Position numbers and translations under genes: made by a program. From assembly GCF_000002075.1 (NCBI RefSeq), contig NW_004797487.1, forward strand, positions 688,723 through 752,722: a stretch of 64,000 nucleotides of DNA, in the 5' to 3' direction. This stretch comes from Aplysia californica (taxonomy: Eukaryota; Mollusca; Gastropoda; Aplysiida; Aplysiidae). Shown here one piece after another: positions 32,059-44,300 of the stretch; position 1 is the first letter of the stretch, and each line of letters begins with the position of its first letter. Under the pieces are notes generated by a model, which worked only from the letters and a program-made list of their open reading frames with translations, was not told where the DNA came from and made no database searches.

Positions 32059-34412
32059 ATGAATACAGACAAAAATCTGCTTATATATCTGAGCGAGACA
32101 GAACACAACAACAGAAGACAGACATAGAATCTTTCACAGAGGGAAAAGAACTAAAAAAAAGACCTAACAGTAGCATGCTATCATGAACAGTGCAGTGACA
32201 GTAAAAGCTGAATCTTGTAGCTCAGGCCATGCCCTACTCCACAATTAGGAAAACGCTCGTCGTAATTCTGCTTTTGAAAAAAGAAAAGTCGTCGAAAAGC
32301 ATAGGTCATAAATTAGCTCTCATTTTTACCAACTACTGTATATATATGGTCAGCTGGACGATAAAGAATTATTTAAAACACATTTCTCGCTACAACTGAG
32401 AGCAGAACACCAAAACAAGAATATTCCGTTAGAGTTAGACCTGAGACAGTTTGAGAAAAGAGACATTCACAGGACATTCTTCGTAGTAGGCCTACTCAAC
32501 TTTTTGATTTCCCCTAAAAGCTGTGGATAATGATCACAACATTCAAAGCTCAGCTCACCATAAAATGTAAACAATCTGCCACATCAGACACAAATATTAT
32601 TTATAGCACCTAATATAGTCCAACTTACAATACCAATTCAAAAATTGACAGTTTGCATGTTCACCATAAATTGACAGTATGTATGTTCACCATTGAAAAG
32701 TGTCACTCAAAATTTCTTTTGAATTTCTTGACACACTTTCTTCACTTTACTACCAAACAGTAAAAAAAAAAAAAAAATCGAAGACCATTCAGCATAGAAT
32801 AACCAGAAATGTTTAGACTTTATGATCATTTGACATGATTCAGAAAAATCTGGAGGGATAACAATATGTCGAGGTCAGGGTTAAAGAAATCATTTCAATT
32901 CTCTTTACACTACACTACACTGGGAATATCAAGGTGAACGCACACAAAAAGCTGTGATCTTGAGGCTTTCACAAGTGAGTAACAAGCTGAAACGTTAGCA
33001 CCAGATCATCTGAAGTGTACAAAGTCTGTGAGCAACAATTATAAACAAATATCAGATCAGGGAATCTTGGAGAACAAAACTTTGCCCGCTGTGCAGGAAG
33101 ACAGACTCACGATACACACGTCTTTTTTTACATTTTCATTTACATAATCTGATTCCTCTTAATCTTTCTGTGCATCCATTGACATAGCTTGTGGATCTAG
33201 TCAACATTCTCATCACTTATTTCTGCATGCAATACTCCCTAAAGCCAGCACATGTTTCCTCTTCCTTTCTTCAGATAACACATGATAAGAGGTAAATTTG
33301 CATATATATATTACAAAATTCCCAAAGTTATGACAACAGGAGCTTTGGAGCGCTGTTCAGTGGAGCACCAATAGAGGGAAGCATAGGACAGGTAATGTCT
33401 TCTTCCTGTGTTACTTGAGAAGAATTAAGATGTTATGAACTCTGCCTCAAGTTGACCTAGCCACAACAACTTTGATTCCTATGACAAACATACATCATTG
33501 TAAAGCGTCTATATTAAAATTATAATTATTCCAGCACAAACATCGTCTCTCAGCTGAGTTTACGTTCTCACAATCACTTATTATGCTTCATGAGTCCAGA
33601 AGCTTAGCAGACACTGCACTTACGTTGAGGGTTGAGCAGAAAAACAGAGGGCGAAGAGAAAGAAAGACCACCAGAAGTGTTAAGTGAAATAATACCACAC
33701 ACACCTGTGACAAAGACACAATCTACAGGATGAAAGGTCCTCTAAACACAAGAGGTGAACAGCCTAAGACTTTGATTTCAGCAAATAAGTACACAAGGAC
33801 ACACAGATCAATGACAAAGACACAAAGACCAATGACCAAACACTCGGCCAGATCGGCAATAGTTGCCCTGGACATGAAAAAGACAAAAGGACAATTATGC
33901 TCAGCCTGTCTTCTTTTGAGTTCGAGTGAAAAATCCCACTTATGGTCTTAAAAAGGAATACCCACACAAGAACTAAAAGATAGGAAAAAAGCCGAAGGTA
34001 ATGAGAAATGCACCCCCCGGATTCAGTAGAAATCATTCCAAAGTTCTACCCCAGTACTGTAACTGTAACCATACAGCTACCACATAGTTCTACCCCAGTA
34101 GATACTAGAAAGCCACTAATCCCCAGGCAGCGGAATATAACAAGAAAATTTTAAAAGCTTACTTTCAGTTACGACCCCTCTCCACATCAACAACAATATG
34201 ACGCATTTGACTTGAGCTCCAGTGGTCACTCAGTGGGCTACAGTACTCAACTTCACGTCTAACACGAGGAACATTCAAGTTCACAAGATACACATGTGCA
34301 GCAAAATTGTACAGTTAACCACACAAAATGTCAGCTCGGAAACTCCACAGACGTAAAAACTCTGCACTTCTAGGGCCAGGGAGGCCACTCTAAGACCAGA
34401 AGTAACAAAAGG

Positions 34413-34417
<5 letters not shown>

Positions 34418-34477
<60 letters not shown>

Positions 34478-34532
34478 TGAGAGGGAGTGAGAGGGAGGGA
34501 GGGAGGGAGGGAGGGAGGGAGGGCCGGAGGGA

Positions 34533-34573
<41 letters not shown>
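34418..34573 (+). repeat. (GA)n / (GGGA)n microsatellite
   Basis: GAGA and GGAGGGAG runs. Ser/Leu-rich minus-strand open frames here are artefacts. Confidence 0.95.
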
Positions 34574-34579
<6 letters not shown>

Positions 34580-36415
34580 AAAAAGAAAAACAGACGAGCA
34601 GAGTAGACAGTCTTCAACTGCCATAAAATGTCTTAAAACTTTGCTCATCAAATTGAAAATAACATTGAACATATTAGTTGAGACTTCTAAGCCAAAACAT
34701 GAGATCAAACCCCTCAAGTAACCTACTCAAACCAAAGCACAGAGAACAAAGAATCCAGAAGAAAAAACTAAAAAAATACAACAAACCGCTCAACAGAAAA
34801 GAAACAACAAGCAAAAACAGGGCAGCAGTTTTGAAGTCTATCAATTCAATTATACTTGCCAAAGTTTAAAAAAAATAAATTTTTTTAGCCCCTCTTGAAA
34901 AAGGCAAACTCACACATAAAAGTTTCGACCTTAGATCATATAATGTAACAATTCTGCAAACTGATGATAAAATACTGAAGTTCCCTCTCTAACCACAGAC
35001 AACCTCCTTCTTTCCCCAACAAGCCTGAGGGAAAGTACTGAGACCACAACCAGATTAGTAATATTTGGTATCAAAATCATCTAACACCAAAAATATAGAT
35101 TAAATAAACATCAGAAAATATTTAATTGACCACAACAGGGTCTCCGAGCTGTAAGTAGTAGCACATGTCACATTGTCATTCGTCATACTGTCATCTCGTC
35201 ATATTGCGACTAACAAAAAACAATAATTGCTGTACAGTCCGGTTCCCCTACACCCCAGACCACTTCTTGTTCCTCTCACACTCCCGACTTCCCATAGCTG
35301 TCAGTGAGGGCTTGGATTCCAATCCTCATCATTAGCTGTCTGTAATCATCTCCAAATAATGCTTATGATAGGATTGCCAATCAAAAACGTTAATCTACAA
35401 CAGACAATCAAACACACCATTGGAACATCAACAGCAAAATCTTATAAAGCTTTCCAAAACAAAACAAAAAATCAGGAAAATATAAAACATGAAACACCCC
35501 CGATATGTGTTTAAAAAAACAACAAATAACTTCTAAAAATAAAAACAAATAACTTCTAAAAATAAACCCTAAACAATTACTCTTAAACAATTACTCTCCC
35601 CTCACCAAAAACAACAACCAAAACCCTTGACCAATCTGAAAAAGTAGAGAGCATCTAGGTGTCTGCTACCAGTGAACATCAAAGATAAAAGCTGTTTATG
35701 AATGTTGCAGACACATCAGTAAGAAAAACTCCAACCAAACCCAACAGTGAGAACAAAATTACCAGAAAATATAATAAACATCTTATTGCTATTATGTATT
35801 AAAGCAGTTTTTATTCTGTAAGTTTTCCCCAGCCTTGGAATAAGACAAAATACAACTTTAGTGATAAGGGATTTATGTGAAGAAATCATCACCTTCAATA
35901 TTTTGGTGCACAAAGAGAGGTAAACAATCTACGGCTAGTAATAAAATGTAAAGAAGAGATACACATACACACATGTATATATAATATACATATTATATGT
36001 AATACACGTATCATATAGAGACGAAATAAAAAAAAAGGAGGACACGTTGAGACTAATCTTGAACATGTGAGAATAAAATACCCATCGCCAAGCCATGGAA
36101 AAGTTTCAGTCTTGAGCATTGCATGTTTCAGCATTACGTTCCTTCCTGCATAAACAATAAACAAGTGTCCACTAAAATAATCATTAAAAAACAACTAGTA
36201 GATGGAGAGAATGGACAAAAACTACAGGATTATTGGATACACACAGGTTATTTCAAACAATGTCTTGCACAAAGAATATAATTTTTTTTAAAAGATAAAA
36301 AATGGAAAAAGTTCGACATAAGGCAAGTCTAAGGAGTAAACAGGAGACCCTTACACCCCCCCCCCCCCTCCCCCTCACTATCAGGAGAATTATAATACGT
36401 CTAAGGAGACCAGCA

Positions 36416-37401
36416 TTATACGCGCTGACACATGCGGCCAGACTTGCAGCTGGACGGACGGCTCCGCTTGCTCCGCTTGGTGTTGCCCTTGGGGCAGCCC
36501 TTGTACTCGTACACTTTGTTCTCCCGGCGGCACTTCTGCCGACTCACTGCCTTGTTGCTCTTGCCGCTCTGTACCCTCTGAGCCGCGTGCAGCCGGGCCA
36601 CTGCCTGAGCGGGGGAGACCTGGGCCGGCGCGGCGAATCCCCAGTGTCTGCCGAGCCCCTCCCGGTGGGCACGGTGGGCCGCGGGCAGCTGTTCTCCCAC
36701 TGGCAACTGGTGGGTGCGGTCCTCGCGCAGTGCGTCACCCGGCTCACCGCTGTCGTCTCCACTGTCCCGGGGCTCGGAGCTAGCCGGCGCCGACTCCCCT
36801 GCGAGATGAGCCAAATGGAAGGGGTGTGAGGGGGGCAAAGAGGAGGGCGGGACAGACAGGTACACAGACATGGACGGGTGCTCGATCAGCAGATTCTCCA
36901 AGGGGCTGGACGAGATGGTGGGGAGCTCCCCCAGCCCGGAGCCCGTGAAGCACGGGGGTGGGGCCACGATCCACGGGTCGTGACTAGAACCCGAGGGCCT
37001 GTAGGTGGCATGGGAACGGCCCGAGCACACCGAGAACACCGACTCTGGGGACGACGGTCGCACACCCGAGTCCCCTCCACTCTCACCGTCGGAGGAATAA
37101 TTACTGTCCAAGTCAAAGTTATTGAGATTCATAGTACAGTCTTGTAGGGCGCCCTGCACAGAGTCTGAACAGCCCGTCAAAGGATTATACGAGCACCGGA
37201 GACTAGCGGCTTCATCAAGCTCAATGTCAGACGCGCCTGGCGGGGCCGGGGCCTGTGCCAGGGCCGATGGCTCGTGTGAGTCATTCACTGTCGCAGGTCG
37301 GGCGTGGTGATGGTGGTGGTGGTGAGGGTGATGATGGCGATGTGGATGGTGTTGGTGAGGATGAGCGTGGTGAGAGGGATGATGGCCTTCGTTTTCCTTA
37401 C
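36416..37401 (-). CDS. TP53INP: TP53INP coding exon 2 (His-rich insert, conserved core, stop)
   Basis: Acceptor TTTTTTCCAG is followed directly by GTAAGG, the first bases of the exon. It continues through the histidine-rich tract and an acidic/Ser-rich stretch to the PPPCFT and LLIEHPSMSVY core, then a basic tail ending GRMCQRV and TAA at 36416-36418. The sequence is GC-rich compared with its surroundings. Confidence 0.92.
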
Positions 37402-38329
37402 CTGGAAAAAAGGAGGGTTAAATTGTTCATCAACTTTTCATGGGTAAAAAAAACTAGCCCAAGAAGATGAAAACAAATGTAGCATCATTATTTTATTGTC
37501 AACATCACTCACAATACATTGTGAAAAAACTGACAAACTTTCCACATTTTTATGAAAATGAACAGAGAAGACATGACATTGTAGTTATAATGTTCAAATC
37601 TCCTATTATATCTCAATTATGTGTAACATAACACACACAGAGGCCAGTGTGTAACATAATAACACACATACAGGATAAGGTGCCGTGGAACATGACAACA
37701 AAGCTGAATCATGTTATGTAACTGGCCCTATCCAGGCACAGCTCTCTGGCTACAATCACTGAGGTGAGGAGATCATCAGGGAGCCACACTCACTCACAGA
37801 CTATCCTAGCAGTAGGCTGCACTAAAAAATATAGGGAAGACCGGAGGAAACACTTTGAACCTCATTTTATTTTTAAATGTGGAGAGCACAGAGAGGGGCA
37901 GTGAGGTTTTAGTAAGCGTACAACGGCACTTGCAATAAAATTAGGTCATATAAGTGCCAAAGATTAAAGGTGTTACAAGAGAGTAACCAATACAAAAAAG
38001 GAGGAGAGATAAAGACGAAAGACGATAGTTGTTTGATTGATAAGAAAGAAGGAGCAAACCCCACCAAAGCACCCGCCAACCACCCACTGGGGCAGTAAAT
38101 GACAGTGAGTGGCAGCGAGTGATTAACAGTGAGTGACAAGGAGTGATAACAAATGAGAGCGAGCGGCTGACGTACCAGGCTGTCCCACCACCAGCCAGTC
38201 GTCATCGTCTTGGTGGATGGCCAGGTCCAGTTGCTCTCCTGCGGTGTCCGCCTGGCCACTCACTTCCATGTAGCCCTGCTCCACCTCATTGGCGTCGCCC
38301 CACAAGTACTTGGCCACAGAGTTGAACAT
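36416..38329 (-). CDS. TP53INP: TP53INP-family nuclear/autophagy protein (two coding exons)
   Basis: Homologue of TP53INP1/TP53INP2 (DOR), stress-induced proteins that shuttle from nucleus to autophagosomes, bind Atg8/LC3 and co-activate transcription. Coding exons 38329-38176 and 37401-36416 join in phase (CCT-G|GT-AAG) to give 379 residues, longer than the roughly 220-240 of vertebrates. The start MFNSVAKYLWG matches human MFQRL; acceptor TTTTCCGTCAG lies seven bases before the ATG, so a 5' non-coding exon is expected. Residues 41-48 are DDDDWLVV, an acidic LC3-interacting region (W-x-x-V). Residues 58-82 contain 17 histidines. Residues about 194-232, WIVAPPPCFTGSGLGELP then SSPLENLLIEHPSMSVYL, are the family signature. 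The basic C-terminus (KRSKRSR) could be a nuclear signal. One homologue is expected in invertebrates, so I do not choose between INP1 and INP2. Confidence 0.93.
37402..38175 (-). other. TP53INP intron with sense type-B element
   Basis: Contains a type-B copy at about 37900-38100 in the sense orientation (minus strand), its tail about 500 nt from the downstream acceptor. Direct repeats of GTGTAACATAA and ACACACA lie near 37620-37670. Confidence 0.7.
38176..38329 (-). CDS. TP53INP: TP53INP coding exon 1 (N-terminus and LIR)
   Basis: Encodes MFNSVAKYLWGDANEVEQGY through DDDDWLVVGQP and the first base of a Gly codon. Donor GTACGT. The exon itself begins at 38336 with GCACACC before the ATG. Confidence 0.9.
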
Positions 38330-38432
38330 GGTGTGCCTGACGGAAAAAGGAAAAAAAACTACAGTGACTGACTGGCTGTATCGAAACAATGTAGTTACTT
38401 TGCTAGTCACTTCATCAAGACAAATTTTAATG

Positions 38433-38582
38433 TGTCACGACGCAGTGGAATCAGGCGCTCGTCAATTTTGGGGCATATGAAGTTATTTGTATCATCTTAA
38501 AGCCTGTCCATTTGTCTTGCTTTTGATGAAAAAGGTATAAATTTGTCTTGAATACAAGTCAAGATATTGGCAGTTGATTGAA
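38433..38582. mobile_element. Partial copy of the GAGGCAG MITE
   Basis: TGTCACGACGCAGTGGAATC, then CGCTCGTCAATTTTGGGGCA and a stretch shared with 25016-25090. One end only. Confidence 0.65.
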
Positions 38583-38591
38583 ACAAGCCCA

Positions 38592-38800
38592 AACAAACCC
38601 TGATACATATCACGTATCAGACAACTACTGAACAAACCCTGATACATATCATGTATCAGACAACTACTGAACAAACCCTGATACATATCATGTATCAGAC
38701 AACTACTGAACAAACCCTGATACATATCATGTATCAGACAACTACTGAACAAACTTTGATTCAATGATTCATGTACGAGGCAACTACTGAGTATCAGTAT
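38592..38800. repeat. 39-bp minisatellite, about five units, continued after an insertion
   Basis: Units of ACAAACCCTGATACATATCA plus CGTATCAGACAACTACTGA. The array resumes at 39506-39575 on the other side of nested repeats. Confidence 0.9.
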
Positions 38801-38814
38801 ATATCAGTTTAGTG

Positions 38815-39505
38815 AGATGAGTTTTACGGCACTTGAAACACAATAAGGTCATACAAGTGCCAAAGATTAGAGGTGTTACAAGAGGTAACTGACATGAAAA
38901 AGAAGGAGAGTAGATAAAGACGATACTAGATGTTTGATAGGAAAGAAGAAGGAACATCCAGCATGAGAATGGAGATATAAGCAATCACTCAGGCTCTCAA
39001 ATGGGTCACAACAACTCGACAAGCACATGTGGTCTTCATCACAGACTCTCACAGCACTCTGAGGAAGATTGAAAGTGGGAACCTTAGAGCTGAATGGACA
39101 GAGCTCCTGAAGAAGACAACACTGAAAAAGATCACGTGGATCTTCACCCTGGGCCATGCTGGAGTCAAGGGCAATGAGCGGGCTGATCAGCTCGCTGGGA
39201 AAGCAAAACCAGAAGGGAAGCTGTGCAATTTAAGAACAAGAAGAGATGGAATACCATCATCTTGAGCGACTTCATGAGCTTGAAATTGGATGGGGCGCCT
39301 GCAGAAGTTCAAGACTAGTGGGAGGAGCAGAAGGCTATGGAATCAACTATTGCTTGGAACCGTCAGCATCTACACACTTCGAGATGTGCTTCTTCAGGGG
39401 ACGGAGCGCTTATGGGAATGCCCCTTGTGCAGTGATGTCGGTCCTTCACACAAATAAACAAGGAAAGAAGAAGCAAACCACACAAGAGCACCCGCCAACC
39501 ACCCA
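38815..39505 (-). repeat. Type-B SINE-like copy split by a LINE insertion
   Basis: On the minus strand the element runs from about 39505 (GTGGGTGGTTGGCGGGTGCT) to 39461, is interrupted by 38952-39460, and resumes at 38951 down to its GTGCCGTAAAACTCATCTCA tail near 38815. It is sense relative to TP53INP. Confidence 0.85.
38952..39460 (+). mobile_element. LINE fragment with RNase H domain, flanked by 13-bp target duplication
   Basis: Encodes ALKWVTTTRQAHVVFITDSH and IFTLGHAGVKGNERADQLAG, an RNase H domain of the non-LTR type (acidic D in TDS, terminal H and D in GHAG and RADQ). AGGAAAGAAGAAG occurs at 38939-38951 and 39461-39473 as the target-site duplication. 5' truncated. Confidence 0.88.
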
Positions 39506-39893
39506 CCAACTACTGAACAAACCCTGATACATGTATGAGGCAACTACTGAACAAACCTAGATAATACATGTACGAGGTAACTATTTTGAAATCAAAAGAC
39601 CAAAAGCTCCCCACACTTTTCAGCGCATGACTGTGGTCACAGCTGGAGTCTTATAATACACACACTATGACTAAGATAGAAGATTAGACAACCCCAAAAA
39701 CCCACAAACTGAATCATTAGGATTCATAGTCAGTGCTGGCACATCCTAGTTCGAGTAAAACATGATCAAATGGCTTTTTTGTTTGTTTTTCAAATGTAAC
39801 AATCCACTATTAGGAGGCTTAAAACTTAAAAATAAAATGCTCCAAAATCAAATAATTGATTGGCCCACTTTTAGGCCATGCTAAAAGAACAAA
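39506..39893. other. Remnant of 39-bp array and AT-rich intron
   Basis: Two degenerate 39-bp units (to about 39575), then intronic sequence with nothing recognised. Confidence 0.55.
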
Positions 39894-40830
39894 TTAAAAT
39901 TAAATGAGGATAAGACCGAGATATTATTTCTTCGTAGCAGCGCATGCAATGAAATCGACAATATCAGAATAAACATCAATGGCCACGAAATATCAGCCCA
40001 AACTAAAATAAGAAATTTAGGTGTGGTGCTAGATCAAGATTTGTCAATGAAATACCATGTATCCAATCTTTGTAAAAAAAATCTATATCTCCAGCTGAAG
40101 AAAATAGGGAGCATTAGAAAATATCTATCTGTTGGTGTCACCAAAACTTTAATAACATCACTTATATTGTCAAGGATTGATTATTGCAATTCCTTACTGG
40201 CTGGTGTACCTGATGAACAGTTACAACAACTACAAAGAGTACAAAATATTGCTGCCAAAATAATTACTAAAAAACTAAAGCATGATCATGTGACTCGTAT
40301 TTTCAAAGCATTACACTGGCTCCCAGTGAAAGAGCATATATATCATATATATAAAATCTGTTTAACTTGCTACAAGTGCTTAAATGATTTATCACCGGAC
40401 TATCTAAAACAGCTTTTAACACCTATGTGCCTCCTAGAACGCTCAGAACATCAAGTGACAAAACAACCCTTGTTAAGCCTAAAATAAATTACAAATCATA
40501 TGGCCAACGCTCTTTTTCATATTTTGCCCCACTTGTTTGGAATAGGCTTCCAAAAACTATCAGGGAAGCAGAAAATCTAGAAATTTTAAAGAAGAAACTA
40601 ACATCATTTCTATTTTCATCATATTTCGATTAGACAGAATGCATCCAGGCTGTAGATCGTTGTGAGTTTGTATGTGTGTGTGTGCATATGTACGTATGTG
40701 TGTATGTGAGTATGTATGTGTGTGTTTGTAAAATTGATTTGTAAATCCATTATATGTATCATGTTAAGCGCATAGAGCATTGCATAAGTGGATATGCGCT
40801 ATATAAATGCAATCCATTATCATTATTATG
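39894..40830 (+). mobile_element. CR1/L2-group LINE, 5' truncated, complete 3' end
   Basis: RT thumb and C-terminal region: LKLNEDKTEILFLRSS, RNLGVVLDQDLSMKYHVSNL, SRIDYCNSLLAGVPDEQLQQ, LQRVQNIAAKI, FKALHWLPV, then SYFAPLVWNRLPKTIREAEN in a different frame (frameshift near 40430). The 3' end AAGCGCATAGAGCATTGCAT then GCGCTATATAAATGCAATCC and an ATT-rich tail is diagnostic. It lies within the presumed TP53INP 5' intron, antisense to the gene. Confidence 0.92.
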
Positions 40831-43300
40831 CTATGTTCAACCTCAAATAATTTGCTTTCAGCTATTCCAAGGCAACACAGTGTTCTAAAGTGACATGATC
40901 TTCAACAGTAGAACTAGACCTAGATCTACTGACTATTGTGCAGCAACAATAACATCTCTACTAACACTCAAGATTTCACCTCTTAGTTCAGTAAGTAAAT
41001 GCCTCTACATTTTTTTAACTGGATCATTTCGAAATCCGAGGTAAAAAATGTAAATACCCTGTTACACTCTGCTGAATGCTGAGAAAATGGAAAAACAAAA
41101 ATAACCCTGTCAACATCAACCAGAAAAAAACCTTTCCTTGGACTCAATAACTGCTACACACAGGTAGCGCAAGTCCTGTAACAATGAAACTTTCAGGTCC
41201 GGGGCGGCCACTTGGGCGTGTGTCGGGGAGTTGGCTTATGTCACCAAACCGTGCAATCACACGGCAACTGGACTGGCGTCCCAGGCCTGGCGGGCAGACG
41301 TCAACACATTACATCAAGTCCTATAATAGCACAGCGTGGCCGCCGCTCGCTCAGACTTGTTTGTGTGTGGAGTGGTGTGGAAGTGAAGAGAGCTGCCGCG
41401 TATAGATCTAGTGTCATGTATTGTGTGTGCAGCGTCACGCCCGGCCGACCAGGACTCCCTGCCTGTTGAGGCAATGGGAGATCCACGACAACACATGAGC
41501 AGAAAGCAAAGATATTGTACTGATTGCACACTTTCTTTGTCGTCTTATATATATAATATATAAGCCTACACTGTGACCTGTAGCTGTAGTTACCCCCCCC
41601 TCCCCCCAAAATAAAACCTAACCCCACACACGGGTAGTACTGGTCCTACTCTATACACACCGCGAAAGATGACACATCCACAAAAGTAAAACACTGGAGA
41701 CATGACAGCCAAGATATTGTACCATAGGCTACCATCCAATGTCAGCATATCGAGACGGCGTTGGTACTAGGCCCACAGAGATCATGAGAGATGTGTAGGC
41801 TCAGTGTTGATGCCATAACACAAAATTGGAAACTGCTTTCAAATCCCCCCCCCCCCCCCCCCCCGGAAAAAAGGACTAGATCTAGATCTAGAATATATCT
41901 ATATCTATATCTAATAAAGATCTAGACTAGACTCTAATTGAAATTGAATGGCCAGAGCCATCAGGGAGCACAGGGTGCAGTACTGGTATGTGGGGAATTT
42001 CGATGAATTTTGTTCCCATGCCAACGTCCACTAGCAGCTAGATTCTAGATCAAGCTGTTGGATCCAGACATTTGAACGAGCTTTTTGATCCACTGAATAA
42101 GTAGTTGACTGAACAAAATGTAAATGTTATGAATGAGGTCAAATTTTTATATCAGGTGAATAAAGAGGAGCATCCTCAACTTGATGACTTGAAGTAAGCG
42201 ACAACCACAGCTGCCGCTAGATCTAGAGAAGATCTGAAACTTTGCCAATGAGATTTATGACGACAGACCAACATTCTAACAAGTCCCAGAACTGCTCTCG
42301 TTCAATGCAAGACAAGGGCAGCTAAAATACTGCTATAGGTATCCACACTGGCTACGTTGAGATTGTCACGGGCATATGTTATGAAGTCATTTTAAAAAAA
42401 TGAGAAATTGACAAGCACCCCTCCTCTCCATTCATCCACGGCAAATTCCCTGCTTCAAGGCGAGAAGAGGGACGGGGGACTTTCTACTTCTAACCAATAT
42501 GGGGCTGAAATTTCACAATTTATATAACTGTAAAAGAAGAAATCCAGCGTAAAATATTTACTGCACATCACCAACAACAAAAAAGACAGAGATTCAGATT
42601 ATGTGATCTTTGGACGGAGGATTTCAAGTGTCTGTGTCAGCTTGAGACAAATAAATATAAGGACGTTCGACTCAATGACCAGCAGCCTAATGAGGCCAAG
42701 ACGAGAAGACGCTATCGGGGGAAAAAAAGGGGGGGGGGGAGATAAAACTTGCAGAGAGAAGGCATCCCTGAGCACGGTACAAATGTATTTTGGACAATAG
42801 ACCCCAATAGACTGGGAGACTATTATGATGAGAACAAAACGGGAGTTAGCAGACACAGAGAATAAAAAGGCAGAGAATGTTTTAAAGCCATCAAAAACTG
42901 GGTTAACTGCGTCACTTGTGAGTGATCGAAATATGCAAATGAGAAGGTCATTACCTAGAATACAGCAGAGTAGAGAAGGGAGCGCCTAGAAAGAGCACAC
43001 TAAATCTTTTACCCCAAACCAAAATTGAGCAACGTCTTTCCACAACACAAAATCGGCAAATGCAGAAAGCAACGTTATAGTTATACATATACATCTAGAT
43101 CTATACCAATTTGATCCAAATTATATGGTAGGAGAACCGACAACACTGTCAACCTTCAGCCCGAACGAGATAATACGAAGGCCAAAACAGTAACCCAGCA
43201 TCTCCGTCTCACTTGTGGAAACCTTGCCCACCAAGCCTAGATCTATGCCCTACTAAGAGATCTAATGGCCAAAACAAAGACAAATAAATACGACATGCAC
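40830..43300. other. Presumed TP53INP 5' intron, no exon recognised
   Basis: Holds a GC-richer patch at 41180-41470, a poly-C run near 41846-41864 and a TCTAGA-type repeat at 41876-41935. The remainder shows nothing I can name. Confidence 0.45.
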
Positions 43301-43315
43301 TACACAAAACTGACC

Positions 43316-43600
43316 TGCACAACTGAAATTTGTACACTGCAAACGTAGGTTACAAAATACGTGGTTAAGTCTGAGACCGAAGCTTCAAATTCGCTTTGTT
43401 GATAAACAGATTTCTAACTGACAGGAGAACAGCTGATCCAAGCCCAGCGACCACCAGTGCAAGCGTCAGCGCTTTGTTTACGTATGGGGAAACCTGTTCT
43501 TCTGATTGGTTGCTGCGTGCCCTACAAGTCGACATTGTTAATATTCATGAGGTCACGTTCCATAAATGGGGAGACTATGTTTTTATCACGTGAACACCAC
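43316..43600 (-). promoter_or_regulatory. Candidate TP53INP promoter and 5' non-coding exon
   Basis: On the minus strand, TCACGTGA (about 43586-43593), a perfect CArG box CCATTTATGG (about 43560-43569) and CAACCAATCAGA (about 43502-43513) precede a segment ending CAG|GTCAGT at about 43316. The spacing fits a CCAAT promoter and a first exon splicing to the acceptor at 38337. Motifs are seen; their function and link to TP53INP are inference. Confidence 0.3.
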
Positions 43601-44228
43601 GAAATGCCCGGATGAAAATTATAAAATACGAAGACGCGATTCGCTGATTAAACTGTTTATGTGTGTATTTTTAGAACAGCACGTTATAAACAGCAACAAC
43701 AACCCAAAATTATTTTTTTTAATGACATTAATAACCAATGTCAGTTTGAACCAACAAGATCTGCAAAGTGGAAATAATACTTATTAAAAAAAAAACGAAA
43801 GCAAATTTACTGACCAAAAGTAATCAATGACAGGGAACTTTATTCTGCACCCCCCACTCACCCCCACCCCCAATTGAACTCCCACGCATCGTCCTTTGGA
43901 AAACTAATGATCAAACTCGCAATCATCGATAGTATTATATCTAGAATCAAAATATTAAATCTAGAATTTGTATTCTAGCTGGGTCATTTATTTCCATGGA
44001 AGGCAAGGCACGGGCGTGAAAGGACGTAGCCTAGATGTGAGAACAGCAAGGAGATTAGTTCTAAACTCCTTGGGAAACAGTCACAGTCCAATAGCGTCAG
44101 TTGTGGGTTCAAACCAAGGAGCTTAATTAAAAACTAAAACAAACATCACTGTAACCTCCTTGGTTCAAACTTACAGAATTAGGGTCAGTGAAGGAGGAGG
44201 AGATGAAACGGAGGGAGGGAGACACACA

Positions 44229-44300
<72 letters not shown>

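Larger units (their letters stand above)
29590..36415 (-). other. Probable long 3'UTR of the TP53INP gene
   Basis: About 6.8 kb between the TP53INP stop and an AATAAA on the minus strand (29614-29609). The block is A-rich on the plus strand (T-rich in the sense of the gene). It has none of the type-A or type-B elements found almost everywhere else, no TIR element and no coding exon. It does hold low-complexity tracts: poly-A near 31669-31715, a 44-bp minisatellite at 31822-32058 and GA repeats at 34418-34573. Vertebrate TP53INP1 mRNAs also have multi-kilobase 3'UTRs. Transcription is inferred. Confidence 0.45.

Noticed and set aside
34370-34717. Ser/Leu-rich minus-strand open frames
   Set aside because: Pure GA/GGGA microsatellite.
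41180-41470. GC-richer patch as TP53INP promoter
   Set aside because: Lacks clear core motifs; 43.3-43.6 kb is the better candidate, though neither is proven.
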